Shown: in pieces, positions 54,149 to 63,843 of the stretch
Layout: the number at the start of each line of letters is the position of its first letter
Position numbering within the stretch: position 1 is the stretch's first letter
Assembly: GCF_012848175.1 (NCBI RefSeq)
Contig: NZ_CP051651.1
Location: forward strand, 3,100,001 to 3,164,000
DNA from: Xanthomonas campestris pv. badrii
GTDB lineage: Bacteria; Pseudomonadota; Gammaproteobacteria; Xanthomonadales; Xanthomonadaceae
Direction: 5' to 3'
Length of the DNA stretch: 64,000 nt
Made by a program: the position numbers and the translations under genes
The notes under the pieces: model-generated
What the model saw: only the letters and a program-made list of their open reading frames with translations
Told to the model about the DNA's origin: nothing
The model's database searches: none

Positions 54149-55465
54149 CTACAGGCTGCGCGCGCCGGCACGCATGGTTTCTTGCTGTTGCAGCTCGGCC
54201 TGCTGCCGCTGCGCCTGCATTGCATGTTGCGCCGCCTGTTGTTCCTGCTGGTTCACCGTCTCGACGGCCTCGGCGCGCAAGGCGCGGCCAGGCGGCTCGT
54301 TGGCCAGCGTCTGAGTCATCCGACGGAATTGATCACGGTCGCCGCTCTGTGCGGCGGCCAACATCCGGTCGAGAAAAGCACTCGGGTCGTCCTGCAAGGT
54401 CGGCAGCCTGCCGCCATGTGTCGGCGATGCCGCACGAACATCCTGTGTGTCCTGCTTGAGCGGCACTTGCCACCCCTGCGGCGTATGGCTGCGCTCGCGG
54501 TCCTGCTGGAATTGCTGCATCTGCTGCCCCCAGCTGGGCGCATCCATTTCCCGACGCCCGCCCCCTGGCTCCAGCGGGCCGCGCAGGTGATCGATCCCAT
54601 CACGGGCCAGACCGGGAATTCCGCGCGAGTACAGCGTCACGCCCGCCCGCAGCGTTTCCACGTCATCGCGATACTTGCCGATCATCGGCGCGTATTGCCT
54701 GGCGAGCTGCTGGGTTGAAGGGTCTTCCAAGACGGAGGTATCCAGTTTTCCGGCCCCATCGACTGGCAGGAAGTTATGCATGCGATGCGACTCACCCAGC
54801 TTGACAGCCGCAGACACCGGATCACGCGCATCCAAGGTATCGGAGGTGTTGGCGTAACCAGCGGCCTTCAAAACAGCAATCTCGTGCGGTGTGGCATAGA
54901 CCTCGACCTGGCCGTAATGGCGGCTTGCGGCGCTGACTGCATCGCCGGCCATGACGTGATTGATTACATCGCCGCCACCCTCCGGGATCCGCCGATCCAG
55001 ACTGACCGCGCCGTAGGCGTCGAAGGTCTGTCCCTTGAGCTTGAAGTGATGTGCAGTCACTTGCGCCAAATTACCACCAAGCGAGTGGCCTGCAACCGTC
55101 ACATCGGGTGCTGGCAAGCCGGTACTGAGATGCTTCTGCTCTGCATATTTCAAGGCGACCTGGGTAAATGCGATGGCATCCGCTACCTGTGCATTGTGGC
55201 GGGTTGCGACCATTCCACCGTCGGCCAGTGCGCCGTCCAGGATGGGCTGACGATCAAACTCGCTTCCTCGGTGGACAACCACTATTTCCCTGGTGTCAAC
55301 CCTCTCGTATATCACGCCTTGGTAGCCTGACGGCCTGTCCACATATTGCAAACGTCGGACAGGCAAACTGCCAATGTCTACAATGGCGCTTCTCTCTCCA
55401 GTATCTTCAGGTCTGTCGTAGCCATCGCGAGTCAGCGCGGCATACTGCTGGCTGGTGAGGCTCAT
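54149..55465 (-). CDS. Class 3 lipase with Gln-rich tail, candidate antibacterial type IV secretion effector
   Basis: 438 residues. The N-terminal lipase domain has VVVHRGSEF (oxyanion strand, residues 62-70), nucleophile S128 in AGHSLGGN, D175 in MAGDAVS and H227/H230 in SHRMHNF. There is no signal peptide. After a Gly/Pro-rich linker (about 300-370) comes LDRMLAAAQSGDRDQFRRMT and then a tail very rich in Gln (about 405-430). The Gln-rich tail, the lack of a Sec signal and an overlapping upstream lipoprotein gene fit the Xanthomonas antibacterial T4SS effectors. The usual GLxRIDHV and FAVQG blocks of that translocation domain are not visible. A type VI lipase effector is the alternative. Confidence 0.75.
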   Translation of the reverse strand: MSLTSQQYAALTRDGYDRPEDTGERSAIVDIGSLPVRRLQYVDRPSGYQGVIYERVDTREIVVVHRGSEFDRQPILDGALADGGMVATRHNAQVADAIAFTQVALKYAEQKHLSTGLPAPDVTVAGHSLGGNLAQVTAHHFKLKGQTFDAYGAVSLDRRIPEGGGDVINHVMAGDAVSAASRHYGQVEVYATPHEIAVLKAAGYANTSDTLDARDPVSAAVKLGESHRMHNFLPVDGAGKLDTSVLEDPSTQQLARQYAPMIGKYRDDVETLRAGVTLYSRGIPGLARDGIDHLRGPLEPGGGRREMDAPSWGQQMQQFQQDRERSHTPQGWQVPLKQDTQDVRAASPTHGGRLPTLQDDPSAFLDRMLAAAQSGDRDQFRRMTQTLANEPPGRALRAEAVETVNQQEQQAAQHAMQAQRQQAELQQQETMRAGARSL

Positions 55466-56118
55466 GGGGCAACCCTCTCCGCTTTGAGAGTTATACGAAA
55501 TAAGTTACTCCGGTTCGGCTCTCCGTATTTCTCAGCAAGTTCCTCACCGAAGTCGACGTAACCCTCAAACTTACTTTTTGGATATCCTCCCAACCAAAAA
55601 AAAGTTGTTTTTTGACTAAGCTCATTAAAATATTTCTTTTCCAGGCTAGGCGCAAAAGCTGTTTCTGCACTACTACCTGTCGCCTTTAGGGAAACGCCAA
55701 CACCTCCAAATTCCCAATGGCAGATTCCCTTGCCATAGTAGTCAGCATCGACCATGCCATCCATATAAACCATCGCCATGTAAGCTGTATCGTCGATCCT
55801 ATGAAAAACAACAGGTATTCCATCTTCCTTAGGCTTTGTGGACATACCCAACGCAGGGTCGAACGGCGCACATTCATCGCGATTCGTCATGTCATAAAAT
55901 GCCGTACCTGATACTGATCCAAACGGACCCGGCGCATCCTCGATGGTCAAGGTGATCCGATAGGCCTGCTTCGGATGCGGGTTCTTCCGATAGGTAGGAT
56001 CTGCGTCAGCGTCGCGGGCCTGCACGTCCTTGGATTGCATGGTTGTCTCCTTTGCTCCGCAAGCGCACAGAAAAGTCGCCAGGCAGATGCATAGCAATGC
56101 GGCTGATGTGCGATACAT
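55462..56118 (-). CDS. Periplasmic lipoprotein, candidate immunity protein for the lipase
   Basis: 218 residues. The signal peptide ends in lipobox LCAC at about residue 20 (MYRTSAALLCICLATF), so the mature protein is a lipoprotein in the periplasm, where immunity to an exported lipase would be needed. The rest is a beta-rich domain of about 190 residues with two or more cysteines (DECAPF, GICHWEF); no family is recognised. Its stop overlaps the effector start by four bases (ATGA). The gene is visibly more A+T-rich than its neighbours (A/T runs around 55560-55640), a sign of acquisition. A TTG at 56343 is in frame, but its upstream sequence is not signal-like. Confidence 0.75.
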   Translation of the reverse strand: MYRTSAALLCICLATFLCACGAKETTMQSKDVQARDADADPTYRKNPHPKQAYRITLTIEDAPGPFGSVSGTAFYDMTNRDECAPFDPALGMSTKPKEDGIPVVFHRIDDTAYMAMVYMDGMVDADYYGKGICHWEFGGVGVSLKATGSSAETAFAPSLEKKYFNELSQKTTFFWLGGYPKSKFEGYVDFGEELAEKYGEPNRSNLFRITLKAERVAP

Positions 56119-56321
56119 GGTGCAATTGGCCGGTAACGCTTGTTTCCGCGAGACTACGTCCTTTCCAGGGCAGCGACAACATTGCCCATACGCAAGGCTA
56201 ATGCTGCTGATCACATCGAGTACGGGCCGCAGGGCACCGACGATCTCGGATGAGTCTCCCCACATTCTGGTCGAAACGGGCAGGGCCAAGCCCCTGGTTA
56301 CCCAAAAAGACCATAAAACAC

Positions 56322-56344
56322 ACTTGATAATCATTCCCATCAAG
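56322..56344 (+). promoter_or_regulatory. Fur box upstream of the siderophore locus
   Basis: TGATAATCATT at 56325-56335 is an exact match to the core of the Fur consensus, and the flanking CTTGAT/ATCAAG (56323-56328 and 56339-56344) form an inverted repeat. It lies 37 bases before the first gene. It predicts repression by iron-loaded Fur. Confidence 0.75.
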
Positions 56345-56381
56345 CGCAGGATGAGCGCCCGTTCCCCTGGCGGCCTCTTCC

Positions 56382-57143
56382 ATGGCGTGTGCAGTCGGCC
56401 TTCTCAATGCGTTGCCCAGCGTGCAGCTGTGCGAGTTGCTGGGCCGTCTGGGCTATGCCTTCGTGGTGATCGATCTGGAACACGTGCTGCGGTCGCCCGA
56501 CGCGCTGGAACACGCCATCCGCGCCTGCGAGCTGTCCGGCTGCGAGGCCTGGGTGCGGGTGCCGGAGGCCGACGAAAAACTGATTGGCCGCGTGCTGGAT
56601 GCCGGCGCGCGCGGCATCGTGGTGCCACGCGCCGAATCGGCCGCGCAGATGGCACGGGCGGTGGCCGCCGCGCGCTTTCCGCCACTGGGCCGGCGCGGCA
56701 TCACCGGCGGCCGCGTCACCGGCTTCGGCAACGTCGATCTGGACACGTATATCGCACAGGCCAATCGCGACATCCGCATCGTGCCGATGGTCGAAAGCGC
56801 GGCCGGCATAGCCGCGCTGCCGGAGATCCTGGCCGTGCCGGGCGTGGCGCTGGTGATGGAAGGCGCGTTGGATCTGGCGCTGGACCTGGGTCTGGGCCCG
56901 CAGCCCACACATGCGCAGGTGTGGGACCTGCTGCTGCAACTGCATGCGCAATGCCGCGCCGCCAACGTGCCGTTCTGCCCCAATCCGCGCACCGATGCGC
57001 AACGCACGCATTGGCTGCAGCAGCCGGACCTGCGCTGGCTGCTCGCCGGCGAGGACCGCGCCCTGATCCAACGCGCACTGCGCGGCCACCTGGCCACGTT
57101 CGACACACCCACTTCCCTACCCGCCTGCAGGAGCACGCCGTAG
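56382..57143 (+). CDS. HpcH/HpaI-type aldolase of the siderophore locus
   Basis: 253 residues in the HpcH/HpaI aldolase (citrate-lyase-like) family: AFVVIDLEH (metal/substrate strand), RVPEADEKLIGRVLDAGARGIVVP and VPMVESAAGIAALPEI. Members cleave or form C-C bonds with pyruvate-type substrates. Its place at the head of this cluster suggests it supplies or trims a carboxylate building block for the siderophore. The frame is closed by TGA at 56352, so this ATG is the first start; it gives an N-terminus shorter than in many family members. The stop abuts the ATG of the next gene. Confidence 0.85.
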   Translation: MACAVGLLNALPSVQLCELLGRLGYAFVVIDLEHVLRSPDALEHAIRACELSGCEAWVRVPEADEKLIGRVLDAGARGIVVPRAESAAQMARAVAAARFPPLGRRGITGGRVTGFGNVDLDTYIAQANRDIRIVPMVESAAGIAALPEILAVPGVALVMEGALDLALDLGLGPQPTHAQVWDLLLQLHAQCRAANVPFCPNPRTDAQRTHWLQQPDLRWLLAGEDRALIQRALRGHLATFDTPTSLPACRSTP

Positions 57144-59276
57144 ATGTCGACCTTTCGTTTCCACGCCCTGACCCTTGCCATCGTGGCGGCCAGCCTGGGC
57201 CTGCCGCCGCAGGTGATGGCCGCCGACGCGCAGGCGTCCGACGCTACCGAAGGCCAGCCCCCCATCCGTGCGCTGGACGCCATCCAGGTGCAGGGCAGCC
57301 TGCTGGGGCGCTCCAAACCCGATGATGTGCAGCGCTACGCCGGCAGCCGCCAGGTGATCGACCGCGCGCAGTTGCGCAATGGCGGCAATCGCTCGCTCGA
57401 CGATGCGCTGCAGCGCGTGCCGGGCATCAAGATCTTCGACGAAACCGGCACCGGCGCGCTCCCGCAACTCATGTTGCGCGGCCTGTACGAAAGCCGCAGC
57501 GGCCGCGTGCAGGTGCTGGAAGACGGCATTCCGCTCGCGCTGGCGCCCTATGGGCAGACCAGCCTGTCGTTGTTTCCGGTGGGGCTCAATCAGATCGATC
57601 GCATCGACATCGTGCGTGGCGGCGCGGCCGTGCAATACGGGCCCAACAACGTGGGCGGGGTGATCAACCTGGTCAGCAAGGAGATCCCCAGCGCGTGGAG
57701 CACCACCCTGGCGCACAAGGTCACCGCCGGCGGCCAGGGCCAGTTCCTGCAGGACAGCGCGCTCAGCAGCGGCGGCTACCTCACTGACAACTTCGGCATG
57801 CAGGTCGATGCCAATCGCACCTATGGCGAGTACTGGCGCGCACACAGCGATACCGACATCAGCAACCTGCGCGTGCGCGCGGAGTGGTGGCTGGACGACA
57901 CCAGGTTGATCAAGGCCAGCGTGCAACGCTATCTGGTGGACATGGATCTGGCCGGGGCGCTGAGCCCGGCCGATTACCGGCGCGACCCGCGCCAGTCCAC
58001 GCGGCCGTTGGACAGCTTCAATGGCCGCACCACGAGAGCGTCGTTGGGGTATGAGCAGGTGTTCGGAGACTGGGGGCCGCTGCAGGATGTCCGCTTGTCT
58101 TGGACCAACTTCAGTGCGCGCAGCAGCCGCAACTTCATCGTCGGTATGCGCCAGGCCGCCACCGAAACCTGGCGCTCGGACCTGCCGCCGCAACTGCGCC
58201 AGACCGCCCCGCGCGACTTCCGCGTGGTCGGCAGCGAGCCGCGGCTGAGCTGGAACATGGGCACTGCCGGCGGCGTGCGTCAGCAATGGACCGCCGGTGT
58301 GCGCGCGGTGCGCGAAGACATCGATTTCCTGGTCGGCAACCTGCGCCTGCGCGATGGCCTGTTCACCAGCGTGCGCGACTGGCAGTTCGAAGACCGCGCA
58401 CTGGCAGCCTATGTCAGCAACGCGATCACGCTTGCAGATGAGCGCCTGACCATTACCCCCGGGCTGCGCTATGAGCGACTGGATTCGCGCTACTTCAACC
58501 GGGCCACCGGCATGCGCACGCTCAACCAGACCCGCGACGTGCTGCCAGGGTTGACGGTGGGCTTCCAGGCCAATGACCAGTGGTTCTTCTATGCCGACGG
58601 GCAGCGCTCGCTGCGCGCGCCGCAGGTCACCCAGATCATCTTCGGCAACAATCTGGATGCCGAACTGGCATGGAATTACGAAGCCGGCACGCGCTACCAG
58701 CCCAACGACCGCACCCGCATCCAGGTCGGCGCCTATCTGATCGACTTCGACCAGCAGATCCAGCTGGACAACACCACCCGCGTGTTCCGCAACCTGGGCA
58801 AGACCCGTCACCAGGGCGGCGAGGTGGAACTGCAGTGGAGCCCGGAAAACCTGCGCGCGCTCACCCTCAACGCCGGGTATGCGTATCTGGATGCCAGCCA
58901 GGAATCGGGCGCATTCCGCGGCTTCCGGGTGCCGTTCACCTCGCGCAACCAGATCACCCTGGGCGGCAACTACGCGCTCGGTCATACCACGGTCGCACTA
59001 TCGGGCTATTACTTCAGCAAGGCCTACAGCGATGCCGCCAACACCGTGCAGGAGAACGCCATTGCCTCGGTGGGCCAGCTGCCCGCCTACATGGTCTGGA
59101 ACACGCAGGTGAGCCACACGCTGTTCGAACGCGATGGACAAAAATTCAGCGCATCGCTGGCGATCAACAACCTGTTCGACCGGCAGTACTGGTTCCGTGG
59201 CGTGGACACCAGCCCGTGGGGCCGCCAGGCCGCACCTGGGCGCACCGTGACCGCAGGCCTGGAGTACACGTTCTAA
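57144..59276 (+). CDS. xsuA: TonB-dependent siderophore (xanthoferrin-type) receptor
   Basis: 710 residues. The signal peptide ends QVMAAD (about residue 27), and IRALDAIQVQG is the TonB box region. The plug carries LDDALQRVPGIKIFDETGTG, LMLRGLYESRSGRVQVLEDGIPLALAPYG and VQYGPNNVGGVINLVSK, typical of FecA/PvuA-type receptors for citrate-like siderophores. The barrel ends GRTVTAGLEYTF. It starts on the base after the aldolase stop, so both belong to one Fur-controlled transcript. The symbol is taken from the known Xanthomonas cluster by position and similarity. Confidence 0.88.
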   Translation: MSTFRFHALTLAIVAASLGLPPQVMAADAQASDATEGQPPIRALDAIQVQGSLLGRSKPDDVQRYAGSRQVIDRAQLRNGGNRSLDDALQRVPGIKIFDETGTGALPQLMLRGLYESRSGRVQVLEDGIPLALAPYGQTSLSLFPVGLNQIDRIDIVRGGAAVQYGPNNVGGVINLVSKEIPSAWSTTLAHKVTAGGQGQFLQDSALSSGGYLTDNFGMQVDANRTYGEYWRAHSDTDISNLRVRAEWWLDDTRLIKASVQRYLVDMDLAGALSPADYRRDPRQSTRPLDSFNGRTTRASLGYEQVFGDWGPLQDVRLSWTNFSARSSRNFIVGMRQAATETWRSDLPPQLRQTAPRDFRVVGSEPRLSWNMGTAGGVRQQWTAGVRAVREDIDFLVGNLRLRDGLFTSVRDWQFEDRALAAYVSNAITLADERLTITPGLRYERLDSRYFNRATGMRTLNQTRDVLPGLTVGFQANDQWFFYADGQRSLRAPQVTQIIFGNNLDAELAWNYEAGTRYQPNDRTRIQVGAYLIDFDQQIQLDNTTRVFRNLGKTRHQGGEVELQWSPENLRALTLNAGYAYLDASQESGAFRGFRVPFTSRNQITLGGNYALGHTTVALSGYYFSKAYSDAANTVQENAIASVGQLPAYMVWNTQVSHTLFERDGQKFSASLAINNLFDRQYWFRGVDTSPWGRQAAPGRTVTAGLEYTF

Positions 59277-59460
59277 CGCACGGCAACGCAACAGGAGGGT
59301 CTTGCGAAACGGCAGATGCTGTCCGCCGCAGCAGCAGACACTTGCCGGCCACTACCACCGATTGGCACGCCAGCACTGACGCTTGAGAACACCGCTGCAG
59401 CGTTCCTGCAGCAGCAATACACGACCGATGGACAGGGGCATCGGTTGCGCCCGATGGCGA

Positions 59461-59483
59461 CGGCGATCGTGCTGCGATCGCCG
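59461..59483 (+). terminator. Hairpin between receptor and biosynthesis genes
   Basis: Perfect nine-base stem CGGCGATCG/CGATCGCCG with loop TGCTG, in a 360-base gap (59277-59636) that otherwise shows only a T-run at about 59602. It could attenuate read-through, giving more receptor than biosynthetic enzyme. Confidence 0.5.
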
Positions 59484-59636
59484 TGGAAACAGATGGCGTG
59501 CATGACGCACGCTTCGGCGCCGCAGCACGCGGCATTGCGATCGACCCATCGCAGGCCACCCAACGCCGCACGCGGCGCCAGGCAGCCCGTTTCAGTCTCG
59601 GTTTTTTTCCTACCGCCCTGTCGAACGAGAGCTGCC

Positions 59637-60863
59637 ATGAACGCTGTACCCGACGCCCCCCTGGTGATCCTCACCCATGTCTGCCACCCGGCCATCACCG
59701 ACGGCTTCCTGCCGGCCGCGCATGCACAAGGCATCCCGGTCTGGTTGCTGACCGACCATCGGCTCGATCACCTGGCCCACTTCCGCGACCATCCCGCGCA
59801 TGCGCCGCAGCGGGTGATCGAATGCGATGTCTTCAATCCACTCGGCGTGCTGGACGTGCTGCACGATGCCCAGGTGCAGCCGCGTGCCGTCTTCAGCAAC
59901 AGCGATCACCTGCAGACCAGCGCTGCGCTGGTGGCCGCCGGCCTGGGGCTGCCGGGCAAGGACTGGCAGGTGTGCTACGCCGCCAAGAACAAGGCCGCGA
60001 TGCGGCAGCGCCTGCGTGCGCGTGGATTGCCCTGCCCGTGGTTCTGCACCCTGGCGCCTGGTGCCGCACCGCCTGCGCAGATCCCGTGGCCGGTGGTGGC
60101 CAAGCCGCGCGAAGGCGTCGCCAGCCTGGATGTGCGCCATTGCGCCGATGCCGCGCAACTGCAGCGCTATCTGGACGAGACCTGGCAGCGTCACCCGCAG
60201 CGCACCGTCTTGCTGGAGGGCATGCTGCACGGGCCGCTATTCACCCTGGAGACGCTGGGTGACGGGCACAGCGTGCAGCCCATCGGTGGCTTCAAGGTGC
60301 GGCTGTCGCCACCCCCGCACTTCGTCGAATGCGAGGCGCAGTGGGATGGCGACGTGGGCACGCCGGTGATCGCGCAGGCAATGCAGCAATTGCGCAGTTT
60401 CGGGGTGAACTTCGGGCTCTGCCACAGCGAATTCGTCCTCACCGCCGACGGCCCGGTGCTGGTGGAGATCAATTACCGCAGCATCGGTGACCGCCGCGAA
60501 TTCCTGCTCGATGCCATGTTCGGCCAGCAATGGTTCGCCGCCGCGCTGGCGCCGCATCTGGGCCAGCCGCTGCCGCCGCTGCGCAGCGTACGCAGGCACG
60601 CCCTGCTGCGCTACTACGTGGCCGACCACGACGGCGAGCTGGTCGCTGCCAGCGAAGACCGCCGGCATCACGATGCGCACTGCGATGTGCAGTACCGGCG
60701 CATGCGCGCACCGGGCGAGCGCATCCAGCTCAGCCATTCCAACAAGGATTACCTGGGCGTGCTCAGCGCACTGGCCAGCGATGCGCAGGCGCTGCAACAG
60801 GCCGTGGTGCAGGCCGAAGCCGGCCTGCAATGGCAGATCGACAGCGCGGGGGCACGCGCATGA
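59637..60863 (+). CDS. xssA: ATP-grasp ligase of siderophore biosynthesis (PvsA/XssA-like)
   Basis: 408 residues. The ATP-grasp core has WPVVAKPREGVASLDV (ATP-binding Lys), RTVLLEGML and the metal-binding VLVEINYRSIGD (Glu and Asn). This matches PvsA of vibrioferrin synthesis, which joins an amino acid unit to the growing siderophore. GAGAG at 59627-59631 is the ribosome site for this ATG. Its stop overlaps the next start by four bases. Confidence 0.88.
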   Translation: MNAVPDAPLVILTHVCHPAITDGFLPAAHAQGIPVWLLTDHRLDHLAHFRDHPAHAPQRVIECDVFNPLGVLDVLHDAQVQPRAVFSNSDHLQTSAALVAAGLGLPGKDWQVCYAAKNKAAMRQRLRARGLPCPWFCTLAPGAAPPAQIPWPVVAKPREGVASLDVRHCADAAQLQRYLDETWQRHPQRTVLLEGMLHGPLFTLETLGDGHSVQPIGGFKVRLSPPPHFVECEAQWDGDVGTPVIAQAMQQLRSFGVNFGLCHSEFVLTADGPVLVEINYRSIGDRREFLLDAMFGQQWFAAALAPHLGQPLPPLRSVRRHALLRYYVADHDGELVAASEDRRHHDAHCDVQYRRMRAPGERIQLSHSNKDYLGVLSALASDAQALQQAVVQAEAGLQWQIDSAGARA

Positions 60864-62662
60864 GCCTGGCCGCCGACCAGCGCTATATCGCCATCCGCAT
60901 CATCGATGCCTGCCTGCGCGAAGACCTGCGCGCCATCGTCAGCCGGGGTGCCCTGGCCACGCCGCAGGCGCACGTGCGCGCGGCGTGGCCCGACGCCGTG
61001 CCGGGTGATGGCTGGTGGAAGATCGCCCATCTGCCCGACGGCACGCTGTGGCTGCCGATCCATCGCCACGGCGTGTTGCAGGACATCAGCGCCTGCGACG
61101 ACCGCTGGGTCGTGCAGACCGCCGCCGGCGCACTGCTCGAACAGGGCAGCCACGCCTGGCTGCAACGCCTGGGCGCCGGGCTGGACGCGGAGAGCCAGCG
61201 CTTGCATCGCGCCTATGCCGACGAGGCCGATTGCGCCGCCGCACATCGCCAGCTGGCGCGGCAGGCGTACCACGCGCAGGCACCGGCGTTGAACGCTGCC
61301 CTGCAGCACGCCGATGCCGCCGAGCGCGCGTATCGCTGCGACCAGTTGGCAAGCTATCGCGACCATCCGTTCTACCCCACCGCACGTGCCAAGGCCGGTC
61401 TGGAACCGTCCGAACTGCGCGATTACGCACCCGAGTTTGCCCCCACCTTTGCGCTGCGCTGGCTGGCGCTGCCGCAGGCGCAGCGCAGCTGCACCAGTCC
61501 ACCGCCGGCCGAGCTGTGGCCGGCATTCAGCGATGTGGGGCTGTCGCCGGCGCTTGCGGCCACGCACGGGGTGTGGCCGGTGCATCCGCTGGTGTGGGAG
61601 CGGCTGGAGCAACCCGGCTTCGAATTGCCCCCTGGCGCGGTGCGTGCACCGCAGCCCTGGCTGCTGGTGCGCCCTGGCTTGTCGGTGCGCACGCTGGTGC
61701 CGCTGCAGCACCCGCAGTTGCATCTCAAGCTGCCGATCCCGATGCGTACGCTGGGCGCGTTGAACCTGCGTCTGATCAAGCCCTCCACGCTGTACGACGG
61801 GCACTGGCTGGAACGCGCCTTGCGGCTGATCGATGCGCGCGATAAGGCGCTGCGCGGGCGCTGCGTCTTCGTGGACGAATCGCACGGCGGGCATGTCGGC
61901 CAGGCCCGGCATCTGGCCTATCTGCTGCGGCGTTATCCGCCACTGGACGACAGCACATTGGTGCCGGTGGCCGCGCTATGTGCGCTGCTTCCCGATGGCC
62001 GGCCGATGGCGGTCCATCTGGCCGAGCGGTTTGCGCAAGGCGACCTGCACGCCTGGTGGCGCGACTACACAGAACTTCTGCTTGCAGTGCATCTGCGGCT
62101 GTGGCTGGGTTACGGCATCGCGCTGGAGGCCAATCAGCAGAACAGCGTGCTGGTATATGCGCCCGGCCGGCCCACCCGGCTGCTGATGAAGGACAACGAC
62201 GCCGCACGCATCGCCCTGCCGCAGCTGCGCGCGCAGTTGCCGGAGATCGCCGAACTGGGCCCGCTGCAGGATGCGCGTATCGCGGTGGACGATGCGCAGG
62301 CGCTGGCGCAGATGGTCTGCACCATCGTGCTGCAGCTGGATCTGCAGGCGGTGCTGGAGGGTCTGGCCGAATGGCAGCCCGGCCTGCGCGCGGCATTGCT
62401 TGCGCAGCTGCAGCAGCAATTGCTGCAGGCCCTGGCGCAGCTGGACGCCGAGGGCATCGACACCGCGCCCGCGTATCGCCTGCTGGCGGCGCCACGGCTG
62501 CCGGTGAAGTACCTGCTCAGCGCCGGCAGCCTGCTCAGCAAGCAGCTCACCGGTGCGGCCGACATCAACAAGTTCTACGGCGACAGCGCGCCCAATCCCT
62601 TCGGCACCGCATTCGCCGCTGCGCAGCCATCGCCGCGTCTGCAGGCCGGGGGGCGGCGATGA
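60860..62662 (+). CDS. xssB: NIS siderophore synthetase, IucA/IucC family (PvsB/XssB-like)
   Basis: 600 residues. The family's nucleotide/citrate-binding blocks are present: WPVHPLVWERL (HPxHPWQ equivalent), LKLPIPMRTLGALNLR, GIALEANQQNSVLV (the [HY]GIxxEAHxQN motif, with Asn in place of His) and LLMKDND. The C-terminal FhuF-like iron-reductase motif is absent; the tail ends in PVKYLLSAGSLL and INKFYGDSAPNPF. The enzyme condenses citrate or a derivative with an amine or alcohol using ATP. It overlaps both neighbours by four bases. Confidence 0.9.
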   Translation: MSLAADQRYIAIRIIDACLREDLRAIVSRGALATPQAHVRAAWPDAVPGDGWWKIAHLPDGTLWLPIHRHGVLQDISACDDRWVVQTAAGALLEQGSHAWLQRLGAGLDAESQRLHRAYADEADCAAAHRQLARQAYHAQAPALNAALQHADAAERAYRCDQLASYRDHPFYPTARAKAGLEPSELRDYAPEFAPTFALRWLALPQAQRSCTSPPPAELWPAFSDVGLSPALAATHGVWPVHPLVWERLEQPGFELPPGAVRAPQPWLLVRPGLSVRTLVPLQHPQLHLKLPIPMRTLGALNLRLIKPSTLYDGHWLERALRLIDARDKALRGRCVFVDESHGGHVGQARHLAYLLRRYPPLDDSTLVPVAALCALLPDGRPMAVHLAERFAQGDLHAWWRDYTELLLAVHLRLWLGYGIALEANQQNSVLVYAPGRPTRLLMKDNDAARIALPQLRAQLPEIAELGPLQDARIAVDDAQALAQMVCTIVLQLDLQAVLEGLAEWQPGLRAALLAQLQQQLLQALAQLDAEGIDTAPAYRLLAAPRLPVKYLLSAGSLLSKQLTGAADINKFYGDSAPNPFGTAFAAAQPSPRLQAGGRR

Positions 62663-63843
62663 GGCGCGTCCTGGGCCCGGTACTGGCGGCGCACTACCTG
62701 GCGGCCTTCACCGCGCTGGGCATGCCGTTGTTCCTGCCGCAGGTGCTGGCCGACCTGGCGCCAGGCGCGGCGGTGGGCTGGAGCGGCGTGCTGTATGTGC
62801 TGCCGACGCTGTGCACCGCACTGACCGCCGGCAGCTGGGGGCGGCTGGCCGATCGCTACGGGCGCAAGCGCTCGTTGCTGCGCGCGCAGCTGGGGCTGGC
62901 GCTGGGCTTTGCGATCGCCGGCTTCGCGCCCACGCTGAGCTGGCTGGTGATCGGCCTGGTCGTGCAGGGCGCCTGCGGCGGTTCGCTGGCGGCGGCCAAT
63001 GCCTACCTCGCCAGCCAGCCGCAAGCCGGCCCATTGGCACGGGCGTTGGACTGGACGCAGTACTCGGCGCGTCTGGCGATGGTCAGCGCCCCCGCCTTGC
63101 TCGGGCTTGCGCTGGCGCTAGGCCCGGCGCAAGCGCTGTATCGCGCGCTCGCACTGTTGCCACTGCTCGCATTCGCGCTGACCTGGCGGCTGCCGGCCGA
63201 CCCACCGCACGTACGTTCGGTTGCCGCAGCCACTGCGGCGGCGAACAGCACGCCGCCCGCGCATGCAGCACCGGCGGCTCCATCCCTATGGCCTGCGCTG
63301 CTGCTCGCGCAGTTCCTGTTCTGCTTCGCGATGGTGGTGACGTTTCCGTACTTCATCCCGTACGCACTGGCGCGCGGCGCCGGGCACGACGCACTGGCAG
63401 GGCTGCTCTACAGCCTGCCGCATCTGGTCTACCTGGTGGTGCTGCCGTGGTGGCGGCGCGGCGATGGCGAGCTGTGGCTGGTGCCCGGGCTGGCGCTGTT
63501 TGCGCTGGCCTGCGTCTGGCAGGCGGTGCTGCACGATCCCATTGCGTTGGCCGGCGCGCGCCTGCTGTTCGGCGTCGGCATGCTGGCCGGCCTGCGCGGG
63601 CTCAATCGCAGCCTGGCACTGGTGGCCAGCGGGCCTGGCGCCGGGCGCCTGTTCGGCCGCTTCGACGCCTGCGGCAAGTGGGCCGGCGTGCTCGCCGGCG
63701 CCGCCGCGGGTGCGCTGACCCAGGCGGCCGGTACCGCCGTGCCCTTTCTTGCCGCCGCGCTGGCTGCGGCCGCTGCTGCGCTCACCGTTCTGGTGCGCTT
63801 TCCTTCGAGGAGACCTGCCGATGTCCCCGCACACGATGCATGA
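62659..63843 (+). CDS. xssC: MFS siderophore exporter (PvsC/XssC-like)
   Basis: 394 residues with about 11-12 membrane helices. The loop 2-3 motif reads GRLADRYGRKRSLLRAQ (canonical MFS motif A), and QGACGGSLAAANAYLASQ fits the C-motif region. Its place between two synthetase genes matches PvsC, the vibrioferrin exporter. It starts in a four-base overlap with xssB, and its last 23 bases overlap the start of the next gene. Confidence 0.88.
   Translation: MRRVLGPVLAAHYLAAFTALGMPLFLPQVLADLAPGAAVGWSGVLYVLPTLCTALTAGSWGRLADRYGRKRSLLRAQLGLALGFAIAGFAPTLSWLVIGLVVQGACGGSLAAANAYLASQPQAGPLARALDWTQYSARLAMVSAPALLGLALALGPAQALYRALALLPLLAFALTWRLPADPPHVRSVAAATAAANSTPPAHAAPAAPSLWPALLLAQFLFCFAMVVTFPYFIPYALARGAGHDALAGLLYSLPHLVYLVVLPWWRRGDGELWLVPGLALFALACVWQAVLHDPIALAGARLLFGVGMLAGLRGLNRSLALVASGPGAGRLFGRFDACGKWAGVLAGAAAGALTQAAGTAVPFLAAALAAAAAALTVLVRFPSRRPADVPAHDA

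Noticed and set aside
56351..56400. A longer aldolase N-terminus starting at ATG 56351
   Set aside because: That ATG is in a different frame, and the aldolase frame is closed by TGA at 56352-56354; a frameshift would be needed, with nothing else to support it.
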